64,000 nucleotides of DNA from CAWCQC01 sp963819905 (GCA_963819905.1 CAWFXP010000009.1:620001-684000); one strand, 5' to 3'. Positions 51,786-60,231 are shown, numbered from the stretch's first letter. Notes: generated by a model from the letters alone, not told the origin. Program-made: numbers and translations.

Positions 51786-52349
51786 ATGCTGATCTACTCG
51801 ATGAGCGTCTCGGTGGACGGCTTTATCGCCGACCGCGAGGGCGCGTTTGGGTGGACGGTCCCTAGCGAGGAGCTTTTCCGTTTCCACATCTCGCAGGTAC
51901 GCGAGCTCGGCGGCTATCTGTTGGGCCGCAGGCTGTACGAGACCATGCTTCCGTGGGAGACGGATCCTTCGATGCGCGACAACGAGCTCTGGGACGTGTT
52001 CGCCGACGTCTGGTGCGCTATCCCGAAGGTCGTCTTCAGCCGCACGCTTGACAGCGTCCAAGGTAATGCCCGGCTTGCCGAAGGGTCGGTGGCCGAGGAG
52101 GTCGCTGCGGCGCTCGCCGCGACGGACAAGGACGTCTCGATCGGCGGAGCCGGCCTGGCTGCGGCAGCGATCGAGCTCGGCCTCGTCGGCGAGCTGCGCA
52201 TGTTCCGCGTTCCGGTCGTCGTCGGTGGAGGCACGCCGTTCCTGCCGCCGGTTACCGAGGTGGTCTCGCTAGACCTGGTCGAAACCAGAACGTTCGGCTC
52301 GCGCGTGATCTACGAGCGCTACAGGCAGACCCGCGACGAGCCGGACTGA
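51786..52349 (+). CDS. RibD-C/DHFR-like reductase
   Basis: 187 residues: MLIYSMSVSVDGFIADREGAFGW, LGGYLLGRRLYETMLPWE, KVVFSRTL, KDVSIGGAGLAAAAIELGLVGELRMFRVPVVVGGGTPFLPP. Intact fifth paralogue, of the subgroup ending VIYERYR. Probably transcribed alone from a leaderless promoter. Confidence 0.82.
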   Translation: MLIYSMSVSVDGFIADREGAFGWTVPSEELFRFHISQVRELGGYLLGRRLYETMLPWETDPSMRDNELWDVFADVWCAIPKVVFSRTLDSVQGNARLAEGSVAEEVAAALAATDKDVSIGGAGLAAAAIELGLVGELRMFRVPVVVGGGTPFLPPVTEVVSLDLVETRTFGSRVIYERYRQTRDEPD

Positions 52350-52508
52350 GACCGCCGTCCGAGCCATCAGTGTCTCGCCGGACTCAGGCGTCATTCGTGA
52401 ACACTGGCGCACGTCAGCGAGAGGAACGGACAACGAAGCCATCGTGCCGATGGCGCAACCGTCAGCCGGTGCGCTCGTCCGGTGGGCGTGTCGAAGCGAC
52501 ACTAGGAC

Positions 52509-52514
52509 TAGGGT
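52509..52514 (+). promoter_or_regulatory. Leaderless -10 element deciding the VOC gene start
   Basis: TAGGGT ends seven bases before GTG 52522. This favours that start over GTG 52513, which lies inside the element, and over ATG 52537. Confidence 0.45.
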
Positions 52515-52521
52515 GGGCCGC

Positions 52522-52959
52522 GTGACGCTTCAACGGATGGACAACGTCGGCATCGTGGTGGAATCCCTCGATGCCGCTATCTGTTTCTTCGCCGAGCTCG
52601 GCCTCGAGCTTGAAGGGCGAGCCACGATCGAAGGAGACTGGGCAGAGCGCGTCACTGGACTGCGCCACATGCGCGTCGAGATCGCCATGATGCGCACGCC
52701 GGACGGCCACAGCCGGCTCGAGATCTCGCGATTTCTCACGCCGCCTGCGGTCGCCGATCACCGGAAAGCCCCGGTGAACGCTCTCGGCTACCTACGCATC
52801 ATGTTCGCCGTCGAGGACATCGACGATACGCTCGCCCGGCTCCGCCCGCACGGAGCCGAGTTGGTTGGTGAACTGGCGCGGTACGAGGATAAGTATCGGC
52901 TCTGTTACGTCCGAGGCCCTGAGGGGATCCTCATCGGGCTGGCCGAGCAGATCGGCTAG
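52522..52959 (+). CDS. VOC-superfamily glyoxalase/dioxygenase-like protein
   Basis: 145 residues starting VTLQRMDNVGIVVESLDAAI. It continues FFAELGLELEGR and ends YRLCYVRGPEGILIGLAEQIG, the last-strand pattern (with a Glu metal-ligand position) of glyoxalase I-like VOC domains. His ligands are less clear. Substrate unknown. Confidence 0.78.
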   Translation: MTLQRMDNVGIVVESLDAAICFFAELGLELEGRATIEGDWAERVTGLRHMRVEIAMMRTPDGHSRLEISRFLTPPAVADHRKAPVNALGYLRIMFAVEDIDDTLARLRPHGAELVGELARYEDKYRLCYVRGPEGILIGLAEQIG

Positions 52960-53086
52960 CGGGTTGAACTTTCGCGACGGGAGAGCCCCTCAGGCGTCAT
53001 TCCCGAACGCTGGCCCACCGCGACGCTACCTCGCTCGCCAAGCGAGCCAGCGAGGGCATGCGGTCAGCTACTCGATTCCGCTGCTG

Positions 53087-53320
53087 CTAGAGGTGGCCGA
53101 GCCAGAACCGTAGGTGCATACTCGCCGGTTCACCGTCGGCGGCCAGATCCGACATGAGCCGATAGGTGTTCGCACCCATCAGGATCGTGTAGTCCGCCTC
53201 CGGCTGGTCGCCCAACCAGGCGAGGTACTCAGGCCCTTCCAGGCCCCAAAAACCAGGCCAACCGTCGGCTGCCCCGTATCCCTCGAGCGAGGTGATGAAG
53301 TCAATCATGAGTTCCGGCAT
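53087..53320 (-). pseudogene. 5' fragment of a RibD-C/DHFR-like reductase
   Basis: MPELMIDFITSLEGYGAADG, WPGFWGLEGPEYLAWLGDQ, then ADYTILMGANTYRLMSDLAADGEP is the N-terminal third of the reductase family. After GEP the sequence (ASMHLRFWLGHL, stop) no longer matches, and no continuation is found downstream. The gene is truncated at its 3' end near 53100. Conceivably still translated, but not an enzyme. Confidence 0.7.
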
Positions 53321-53875
53321 CGCGGCCCCTTAGTTGGATTCGGCCCACTCGATGGCGCAGCAGGGATGCTTGCGTTCCAGCCGAGGTCCAGTTAGGTACC
53401 GCCCGGAGCCAAGGTTGAAACACGCGTCGATGCCGCCAGCGCCAACTCGACCGGCTACTGGTGCGATGAAGAGAAACCCCCGATTTCCGCGGCTTTTGCA
53501 GAGCCCTCTGACGGACTCGAACCGTCGACCCCCTCCTTACCATGCGCTCCGATCGGCAACTGGTCGCAACCAGTGGCAACGGTTTGGCTTGTTCGAGCCA
53601 TTTTCGGGCCTCTCCCATTTGCCACTGGCTTGCGACCGCTTGGCTCCATTAATGCTCCACCCTGAAGGCGCGAATCGCTAGTGGGAAGAGGCTTTGGCGG
53701 CGCACGTGCGACCGTTTCGCGGATGGACCGCCTCTCTGTAGGGGGGTCGAATCGCGGCCGGCGCGGCTCAATCTGCCGGGATGAGGCTTAGACAATCGCA
53801 CGCTGCCCTCTCACGAGCCCCGCGCGTCCGCCGCAAGGTGGTCTCGAGGGCCGCGCTCCGGCTCGCGTCGTCGCC
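53321..53875. other. 555-bp region without a protein gene, holding a tRNA half
   Basis: No convincing protein gene is seen. The central part carries the tRNA-Thr 3' half (53502-53543) and a decayed terminator (53473-53497). Short frames here containing GSTVRVRQRA or DGSSPSEGS are translations of the tRNA sequence, not proteins. Confidence 0.6.
53502..53543 (-). pseudogene. tRNA-Thr(GGT) 3' half, copy 1 (likely attachment-site scar)
   Basis: On the minus strand: ATGGTAA anticodon loop, GGAGG stem half, then a normal T-arm (GACGG-TTCGAGT-CCGTC) and 3' acceptor strand AGAGGGC-T. The 5' half of the tRNA is absent. The 42 bases are identical to copies at 60232 and 63537, and identity stops exactly at the anticodon loop, the usual crossover point of tyrosine integrases. 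The following bases match the terminator at 63510-63534 with a few changes. Confidence 0.75.
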
Positions 53876-54487
53876 CTAGTTCGGGCGAGGAACTTTCGGT
53901 CCCCCGTCCGCGTGCGTGAGCCACGTCGGAGCGGCTAGCGCGAGCACGCGCCGCTGTCCCTCGGTCGCGCCGCTCCCGAGCTCGTGGAACGTGTACGCGA
54001 CGTCGCCGCCGATGACGACGAGGCCGTCGGGCGTGTCGACGAGGACGCTCTGGTGTCCGCGCGTGTGGCCGGGCGTCGGCAGCAGCCGAATGCCGGGCAG
54101 GACTTCCGCCTCGCCGTCGTGCTCGACGTAGGTCGCACCCGGGAAGTCGACCCATTCGTGCGGGTCATGAGGCCCTTGCAGCTCGAGCCGCTGGACGTGG
54201 ATCGGCACACCGGGAAACAGGCGGTTGCCGCCGCAGTGGTCGAAGTGAAGGTGGGTGTTGATGACGCACACGACGTCTCGGGGGATGTTCTCCGGCATCG
54301 GCACCGGCGCGCCTTCCTCGTCCAGCTCCGGCGTCGAATCGAGCATGCCGGTGTCGACGAGGACGACGCCGTCGGCGTGCTCGATCGTGTGCACGTAGAC
54401 GGGTAAGCCCGCGAAGGTGGCCGCGAGGTGGGCCGTGATTAACCCCTCGATGATCTGGGCGTTGAAGTCCTGCGGCGATGTCGACAT
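53876..54487 (-). CDS. Metallo-beta-lactamase-fold hydrolase, lactonase-like
   Basis: 203 residues. The metal motif is INTHLHFDHCGGNRLF near 76-91, with a later PTPGHTRGHQSVLVDTPDG His and a GGDVAYTFHE Asp. The length is shorter than AHL lactonases of the AiiA type (about 250) and the C-terminal metal His is in WLTHADG. N-acyl homoserine lactonase or another lactonase/glyoxalase II-like activity is possible. AAAGGAGC precedes the ATG. Confidence 0.78.
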   Translation of the reverse strand: MSTSPQDFNAQIIEGLITAHLAATFAGLPVYVHTIEHADGVVLVDTGMLDSTPELDEEGAPVPMPENIPRDVVCVINTHLHFDHCGGNRLFPGVPIHVQRLELQGPHDPHEWVDFPGATYVEHDGEAEVLPGIRLLPTPGHTRGHQSVLVDTPDGLVVIGGDVAYTFHELGSGATEGQRRVLALAAPTWLTHADGGPKVPRPN

Positions 54488-54494
54488 CGTGCTC

Positions 54495-54835
54495 CTTTCG
54501 GCTCAAAACGGTAATGGAGGTATACGACGCCGCTGCGAAAGCGGCGCTCTTCCAACAGCTCGAGCTCGGCATGGACGCCGGCGGGCAGCGCCGCGCTTGC
54601 CACCGCCCACTAGGACCGGCCCGAGGAAGAGATGGCACTCGTCGACCAACCCCTCGGCGATCGCCTGGCCGGCGAGCTCCGCCCCGCCGATCGTGATGTC
54701 GGATCGCGAGCTCTCCTTCAGCCGCCTGATCGCCGCGGCGTCGAACTCGCGCTCGATTCGGGTGCCGGGGCGGAGAGCTTGCGGAAGCCGGTGTCATCCT
54801 GGTTGGGCAATTGGGTTCTCCAGATCGGCCTTCGG
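54495..54835 (-). pseudogene. Decayed RibD-C/DHFR-like reductase
   Basis: Reading on the minus strand, one frame gives LRPGTRIEREFDAAAIRRLK, ESSRSDITIGGAELAGQAIA, EGLVDECHLFLGPVLVGGGK. The next frame continues LPAGVHAELELLEERRFRSG, VVYLHYRFE. An in-frame stop interrupts the earlier part (KADLENPIAQPG), and the N-terminal third is missing. Together these are clear remains of the reductase family just upstream of the lactonase-like gene. Confidence 0.65.
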
Positions 54836-54940
54836 TGCTGAGACCGCGATCAGGGACGGAACTCATCGATCACGCGGCGAGCGGAGAAAGACCCATGAGA
54901 GGCTCTAATTGTGCGGAGTGGCTCGCTGCGAGGACCTCGC

Positions 54941-56233
54941 TCAGGGTGCCGCTACTACCGGGCGCTCGTGGGCGAACGGCAACGACTCCGCAGGGCGTTC
55001 GTCAAGGCCCGAGAGCGCCTCGAGCTCCTGAACGGCTCGGCCCTCGTGCGCAGTGATGGCTTCTGCCATACGGCCGGCTCCTTCCCTGAAGCGGGGGTCG
55101 TCGAGGAGCTGCAGAATCGCCGGCTTCAGCGAGGAACGTCGTGCGTGACTGCCCAGCGTGCAGCCGGCCCCGGCGGCCACGACGCGGGCGGCGTTCTCGA
55201 ATTGGTCGTTCTTAAGCGGGATGCAGAGCAACGGGACTCCGTGTGTAAGCGCGGCCATGACCGTCCCGAGACCGGCATGGGTGATCACAAGCTGCGCGCG
55301 CGGGAGTACGAAGCCGTGCGGCACGAAATGGCGCGCAACGATGTTCCCCGGCAAACGGAGATCCCCCGGCGGGAGGGCGGGGCCGAGCGTCACCAGCCCA
55401 TGAACAGGAAGCGCGGCGAGAGTGTCGAGAACCTGTTGGACGATCTCCGTCGCCGCATGGCGTGTGCTGAAGCTAACGACCACGAGTGGCGTGCGATCTT
55501 CCGACGACAACGGCAGATCGAGCGGCTCGGAGCGCCACGAGTCGGCGGGCTGCGGCCCCACGTAGCTGACGTTCTGCGGCCGGCGCGCGGGCTGTGGGTC
55601 GAAGTCCTCGGTCGTCAGCACGAGGACGCGAGCGACGAACCCGAACTGATCCGACGCCGAGGCGACGGGCGCCAGCCCGAGGCGTCGCCTCGCCTCGTTC
55701 AGATCGAGCAACGAGGGCTCTTGCGTGCTGCGGCGGAGCGCCGACACGGCTGTGTCGCGCAGTCGCCAGCCAGGTCCTGGGTGAGCCTTGAAGCCGGGGC
55801 CGAACGGCGGCCGACCGGGACCAGGCAGGCAGTAGACGGTGTGCATGAGCGCCGCCGTCGGAAGACCCGCTTGCTCGCCTGCGGCAATAGCACCGGCGAG
55901 CATGAAGTCGACGACGAGTACATCTACGGGATTCCGCTCGAGCTCCGAGAGCACGTCCTCGGCGTAGGCAAGTGGAGGGGCGGCCCGTGCGAGCTCCATG
56001 ACGAGCAGGGCTGCGCGCACCCGTCCGAGTACCGCCGCTCCTGCTGTTGAGGGAAGACGGTGCGGGACGCGGGCGTAGGCTGAGAACGCACAGCCTGCTC
56101 CCTCGACCTGAAGTCGCAGCGATCGAGGGCCGAGCACTCGAACGAAATGCCCACGCTCTCGGAGGTGACGCGCGATTGCGAGCGTGGGCAGAACGTTCCC
56201 GCCCCCGTCCCAGGTAGCAAACAGGAAGCGCAT
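54941..56233 (-). CDS. MGT/UGT-family (GT1) glycosyltransferase
   Basis: 430-residue GT-B enzyme: MRFLFATWDGGGNVLPTLAIARHLRERGH at the start, and HGFVLPRAQLVITHAGLGTVMAALTHGVPLLCIPLKNDQFENAARVV in the donor domain (His in THAG, Asp-Gln at the sugar site). It is the last gene of an operon led by a TetR regulator and two rifampin-phosphotransferase-like subunits, seven bases after the ATP-grasp gene. In this setting a role in glycosylating a drug-like molecule is plausible; it is paralogous to the gene at 41584-42861. Confidence 0.83.
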   Translation of the reverse strand: MRFLFATWDGGGNVLPTLAIARHLRERGHFVRVLGPRSLRLQVEGAGCAFSAYARVPHRLPSTAGAAVLGRVRAALLVMELARAAPPLAYAEDVLSELERNPVDVLVVDFMLAGAIAAGEQAGLPTAALMHTVYCLPGPGRPPFGPGFKAHPGPGWRLRDTAVSALRRSTQEPSLLDLNEARRRLGLAPVASASDQFGFVARVLVLTTEDFDPQPARRPQNVSYVGPQPADSWRSEPLDLPLSSEDRTPLVVVSFSTRHAATEIVQQVLDTLAALPVHGLVTLGPALPPGDLRLPGNIVARHFVPHGFVLPRAQLVITHAGLGTVMAALTHGVPLLCIPLKNDQFENAARVVAAGAGCTLGSHARRSSLKPAILQLLDDPRFREGAGRMAEAITAHEGRAVQELEALSGLDERPAESLPFAHERPVVAAP

Positions 56234-56240
56234 CGGTTCG

Positions 56241-57065
56241 TCAGGACGCGAGCGAGGCGGCGCGCGTGACCGCCCTGCACTGAAGCAGGTGGAGCACGTC
56301 GCCTGTGAATGCCCACTCGAGGTCGCGGGCGCCCGCGAACACTTGGCTGCACCGCTCCGCGAGCCGAGCCAGTGCCGCGAGCCTGCTGTCGTCGAGGCAG
56401 AGCGCTCGAATGCGTTCGCCCGAGATTGCGACCTCTTCCGTACCTCCATGGGGGGCGAGCGAGACGGCGAGATCCTTCGTACCGGCCACCCGCTCGAGAA
56501 CGGTGCCGTCCCGCGCGACCCGGAAACGATCCGGCGTGACGAGCCCGGCGACGACCGCTTCGCCGAGGCCCCAGGCTGCTTCCACCACGAGCTCGTCCGC
56601 GCCGTCGAGCGGATTGCGCGTGAAGAGGACGCCCGCGCAATCCGCGTCAACCAGTTGCTGGACGACCACGGCGATGCGGGGCGAGTCGGTCAGGTTGAGC
56701 CGGCGCCGGTATGCGAGCGCCGAGTCCGAATGGGCGGAGCGCCAAATCGCTGCCACCGCCGCGACGCCGTCTGCAGCCGAGCGGACGTTGAGGCAGGTGA
56801 GGTGCTGGCCGGCAAAGCTCGCCTCCTCGGAGTCCTCGCCGACGGCCGACGAGCGGACGGCGAGCGGAGCGGGGGGGAGCGGCCAGGTGCCCACGAGCTC
56901 GGCGATCGCGGCCGGTGCATCAGCCGCGATCGACTCTACGAGCTCTACCGAAAGCGCGACGCCCGATGGAACCGGCAGGCCTGCTCCGACGGCTATCGCA
57001 AGCTGCGCCGCCTTGCCGCCGTATAGCTCGGCGTCGAGGCTCTCCTCGAGGGGCGCGAGCCTCAC
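56241..57065 (-). CDS. Stand-alone PEP/pyruvate-binding ATP-grasp subunit
   Basis: 274 residues equal to the N-terminal ATP-grasp domain of PEP synthase and rifampin phosphotransferase. Motifs in order: YGGKAAQLAIAVGAGLPVPS (16-35), LAVRSSAVGEDSEEASFAG (68-86), VVVQQLVDADCAGVLFTRNP, EAAWGLGEAVVAGLVTPD, and DLEWAFTGDVLHLLQCRAV at the end. It stops where fused relatives pass into the next domain. The GTG start overlaps the stop of the PEP-utilising subunit (GTGA), so the two chains are probably made in equal amounts and work as one enzyme. Confidence 0.83.
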   Translation of the reverse strand: MRLAPLEESLDAELYGGKAAQLAIAVGAGLPVPSGVALSVELVESIAADAPAAIAELVGTWPLPPAPLAVRSSAVGEDSEEASFAGQHLTCLNVRSAADGVAAVAAIWRSAHSDSALAYRRRLNLTDSPRIAVVVQQLVDADCAGVLFTRNPLDGADELVVEAAWGLGEAVVAGLVTPDRFRVARDGTVLERVAGTKDLAVSLAPHGGTEEVAISGERIRALCLDDSRLAALARLAERCSQVFAGARDLEWAFTGDVLHLLQCRAVTRAASLAS

Positions 57066-58759
57066 GAGACGACCTCGACCTCGCCCAGGGACCCGTCCAC
57101 GCGCAGGAGAGCGCCGTCCGGCAGCACCCGGGTCGCGTCGGTGCAGCCGACCACTCCCGGGATTCCGTACTCGCGCGCGACGATCGCAGCGTGCGATAGC
57201 AGGCCCCCACGGTCGGTCACGATCGCGCCGAGCAGCGGCAGGACGATGTTGAAGGCCGTCGTCGTCGAGTTGGTCACGAGCACGTCGCCGGGCTCGATGC
57301 GACCGAACTCGCTTGTACCCCGGATGACGCGGGCCGTCCCCTCATACGCGCCCGGACTGACGCCGAGGCCGCGGACCTTGCGCTCCTCAGTCTGCGGCTG
57401 AGGTGCCACGAAGATCTCCTGCACCACAGCGCCGAGCGCGCGCTCGAGCCGCGCCGCCGCGGGGGGAAGCCACTCGGCTGGAAGCGGCTCGCCCGGCTCC
57501 CCGCCGATGATCGACGGCGCATCCGTGTAGCGCGCCTCCAGGCGGTACCGCGCTCGCTCCGCGAGCTCTTCGCCGGACACTCCGGTGCCGGAGCCGACAA
57601 GCGCCCGCAGCTCTCGGTAGTCCGCCTCGACGAGATGCGAAGGCTCGTCGATCACGCCCTGCGCCGCGAGTCTCCGGCCCGCGGCCAGGATCGCACGCCG
57701 CATGATCCCGATCGCCCACAGATCGGCGTACGTTCCCCTCTCGTCGCGGAGTCGGCAGGTCAGCTTCGCCTCACCGAGCAGCTCGTCGAACGTCGCGCGA
57801 TGCTCTTCCGGGACTGCGTCGCGGATGTCCGCCGTCCGCTTCGCGACCTCGATGTCGGTCGGGGGCGACTCCGCCGACTCGAGCCCGGAACGAATCGCAC
57901 CCACGATGAGCTCGGGCAGTTCGATCACGCACGGCTCCCCGATGTCCTCGCCGTTCACGGGTCGGTACCCCACGCGATCGACGTACGCCCTGGTCGCCTC
58001 GCCGGTCTCGCCGCGGAGCGAGCGCAGCGCGCCGAGCACCTCGCCCGGCTCGCCGGCGGAGTCGAGAATGGCTCCCGCCGCCGAATCCTCGCGCACTGCG
58101 TCGAGAAGCCGCGCCAGCTCGCGGTCGGCCCCGAGCGGGTCGGGGTTCGCGCCTTGGAGAAGGCTCAGCAGCTCGGCCCCGGGGCGCCCCGTCCACTCGC
58201 GTGCGTGCGCGAGGAAGTCCCCGATTGGAATGAGCGCGGGCATGTTGATGAGGTGGTGGATGTAGGCGCCGCGCTTCTGGTTCTCGCGGCAGCGGTCGAG
58301 GTAGGCGAGCAGTTCCTCCGTGCCGAGCGCGGTCGGCTCGACTGCCAGCAGCGTCAGGTGGTCGCGGATCGCCGCCGGTTTCACCTCGCGGTCCCAGCGC
58401 TCCAGCTCCTCGCGCCAGGGCTTGCGCTCGAACACGGTCGCGCTCGTCTCCAGCCGCGCTCGGATCTCGGGCTGGCTCTGTGCGAGCTCGTCCCACACCT
58501 CGCGCGGCGGATGGCCGACAGCCTCCTGCGGGGCGGCGACCGGCCGGGGGCAGTAGTAGAAGAAACCGTTGACGAAGGCCAGGTCCAGGTACTCGAGCAG
58601 CGACCCGTAGCGCCGCAGGCCCTCGCTGAAGCCGGCGATCATCTGCTCGGGGAAGAGCTCTGCGTGGAAGCGCGTCGCGGGCCGTGTGAAGTGCGTCGGG
58701 TCCAGGAACCAGACACCTGGCCTCGGCGGCGCGAAAGTCTGTTCAGCGACGACGGTCAT
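57062..58759 (-). CDS. PEP-utilising subunit of a split rifampin-phosphotransferase-like enzyme
   Basis: 565 residues from ATG 58759 (ATGs at 58765 and 58768 are alternatives). Residues to about 470 are a large helical region resembling the drug-binding domain of rifampin phosphotransferase (FVNGFFYYCPRP; YIHHLINMPALIPIGDFLAH; DLWAIGIMRRAILAAGRRL). The last ~90 residues are a swivelling phosphohistidine domain (GLGVSPGAYEGTARVI; GGLLSHAAIVAREYGIPGVV) with the phospho-His near 523. The ATP-grasp domain is absent here and encoded by the next gene, reversing the usual order. Substrate not determined; rifamycins are one option. Confidence 0.78.
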   Translation of the reverse strand: MTVVAEQTFAPPRPGVWFLDPTHFTRPATRFHAELFPEQMIAGFSEGLRRYGSLLEYLDLAFVNGFFYYCPRPVAAPQEAVGHPPREVWDELAQSQPEIRARLETSATVFERKPWREELERWDREVKPAAIRDHLTLLAVEPTALGTEELLAYLDRCRENQKRGAYIHHLINMPALIPIGDFLAHAREWTGRPGAELLSLLQGANPDPLGADRELARLLDAVREDSAAGAILDSAGEPGEVLGALRSLRGETGEATRAYVDRVGYRPVNGEDIGEPCVIELPELIVGAIRSGLESAESPPTDIEVAKRTADIRDAVPEEHRATFDELLGEAKLTCRLRDERGTYADLWAIGIMRRAILAAGRRLAAQGVIDEPSHLVEADYRELRALVGSGTGVSGEELAERARYRLEARYTDAPSIIGGEPGEPLPAEWLPPAAARLERALGAVVQEIFVAPQPQTEERKVRGLGVSPGAYEGTARVIRGTSEFGRIEPGDVLVTNSTTTAFNIVLPLLGAIVTDRGGLLSHAAIVAREYGIPGVVGCTDATRVLPDGALLRVDGSLGEVEVVS

Positions 58760-59378
58760 CGTCATCATCCTCCTCGATGCTCGCCGGGTTCTGGCGAAGT
58801 TCGTCGGTCAGGACACGGACGGCCCAGGCGGCGGCCTTCCCGGCCTCGGCGCCGTCGAGCCCCCACTGGTCGCGCATCGCCTGCCAGGCAGGCGCGCTGA
58901 CGAGCAGGTAGACGACCCCAAGCGCCCGCAGCCGCTCCTTCCGCTCGAGGCCGTCCGTCAGCTCGCTCATCGCTCGCCCGAACGCTCGCTGTCGCCGGCG
59001 CCGGGTGCGCTCACGGACCGTACGGGCCGCCTTCGAGTTGAGCATCGCCTTGACCACCGGCTCGCTCTCGTCGTACGAGCGGTAGAGCTCGAGCGCAAAC
59101 TCGGGCAGGCGGTCGGCCTGCTCCGGGTACGAGTGAAGGTGGATCTGCAGGCTCTCGTCCACCCATTCGGCCCAGGCGTCGAAGAGCGCCTCTTTCGTCG
59201 GGAAGTAGCGATAGACAGTCCGCAACGAGACGCGAGCACGGCGCGCGACCTGCGGGATCGTCACGTCCTCCGCCGTCGGATCAGCGAGCGCCTCTGTAAA
59301 CGCCCGCAGGATTCGCAGGCGCGTCTGCTCCATCTGCTCCGCGCGGAGTGGGCTCTCGTAAGGCCTCGCCGTGTTCAT
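58743..59378 (-). CDS. TetR-family regulator of the split phosphotransferase operon
   Basis: 211 residues from ATG 59378. The helix-turn-helix is RLRILRAFTEALADPTAEDVTIPQVARRARVSLRTVYRYFPTKEALFDAWA. The protein ends in an acidic/basic tail (EEDDDDDRRR). Its 3' end overlaps the next gene by 17 bases or more, so it leads a four-gene operon. A perfect 16-bp palindrome overlapping its own promoter is the likely operator. The induced cargo (phosphotransferase pair plus glycosyltransferase) suggests the inducer is their substrate. Confidence 0.88.
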   Translation of the reverse strand: MNTARPYESPLRAEQMEQTRLRILRAFTEALADPTAEDVTIPQVARRARVSLRTVYRYFPTKEALFDAWAEWVDESLQIHLHSYPEQADRLPEFALELYRSYDESEPVVKAMLNSKAARTVRERTRRRRQRAFGRAMSELTDGLERKERLRALGVVYLLVSAPAWQAMRDQWGLDGAEAGKAAAWAVRVLTDELRQNPASIEEDDDDDRRR

Positions 59379-59387
59379 GTCACGGGC

Positions 59388-59417
59388 ACAATAATCGAAG
59401 ACACGTATACGTGTCAA
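59388..59417 (-). promoter_or_regulatory. TetR promoter with 16-bp palindromic operator
   Basis: Minus strand: TTGACA (59417-59412), 18-base spacer, TATTGT (59393-59388), nine bases before ATG 59378. The palindrome GACACGTATACGTGTC (59400-59415) covers part of the -35 element and most of the spacer, the textbook place for a self-repressing TetR protein. Confidence 0.7.
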
Positions 59418-59560
59418 GAAAGCATGAGATCGTGCCGTCGAATCAGACTCGAGATGGCGAGTCACTTCTCGAGCAGAGACCCAGTCGTCCGGCAAGGCGC
59501 TCGACTCAGCGAGGCGCGCGCGCCCGGCTGCGTCTGTCAGAAGGTCGGGTGCGACTCGAC

Positions 59561-59990
59561 CTACTCGACGGAGCACTGGTCGAGGGAGAAGACGAGGTCG
59601 TGCGCGGCCTCGTCATAACCGTCGTGCCAGAACCACACTTCTGCGATCTTGTTGCCCGCGAACCGATAGACGGCGACTTCGTTCCCCTCCACTCGAGTGT
59701 GGGCCCGTTCCGCCCACCAGCGCGTTCGTGCTGCCGCGTGCTCGTCGGTGACGAGAATCACTTGGGGCTGGAGCACGAGGGGAATCTCGGAGACCTTCTT
59801 GATTAGGGCGACGTCGTCGTCGGCACCTCGGTGGTCGCCCGAGTAGTCGGCGTCGCCCGGCTCGTGCCAGACGATCTCGTCCGTCAAGAGGGATCTAAAC
59901 CTCGTCGAAGTCAGCGCGACGGCGCGCGGCCTCGTGCTCGCCTTGACCGTCTTTCTCAACGGGCCGAGCCGGAAGGCCCCATGACCACCT
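59561..59990 (-). pseudogene. SnoaL/NTF2-like protein gene with frameshift
   Basis: The 3' frame reads RSLLTDEIVWHEPGDADYSG, DHRGADDDVALI ... AEVWFWHDGYDEAAHDLVF, a ketosteroid-isomerase/SnoaL-like fold. The matching N-terminal helix (EHEAARRRADFDEV) lies in another frame and meets a stop just before RSLL, at 59892-59901; one extra T in GAGGTTTAGA explains the break. An intact start codon is not clear. Confidence 0.6.
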
Positions 59991-60010
59991 CTCTAGCGAA
60001 GGAGGTGGTC
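59983..60010. repeat. 9-bp inverted repeat
   Basis: GACCACCTC and GAGGTGGTC flank a 10-base loop. The sequence resembles the anticodon-arm pieces at 49352-49372 and 63460-63490 (ACCTCCTT ... GAGG), so it may be another decayed tRNA scar, or a terminator. Confidence 0.4.
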
Positions 60011-60231
60011 TCCTCCGCGCCAAGGCGGGCAACATCAAGCTCGGTTGCAGGGCATTTCTCTTGGAGAAGGCACGCTCCGGTGTGCGGAGCACGTCAAGGC
60101 TGTGTCGCGAGAAGTCGCGCGTGCCCGCGCGTGCCCACTAGTCCGAAAATGTACCCGTCTCGTACCCGCGATGCATCCACAATTCGCCATCGCAGGCAAC
60201 ACTACATGCCCATTTCCAGGGCTTTTTCGCA

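Noticed and set aside
53455..53649. Small protein with DGSSPSEGS or GSTVRVRQRA (also at 60035-60429 and 63438-63641)
   Set aside because: These peptides are translations of the tRNA-Thr 3' half and are a known artefact, not proteins.
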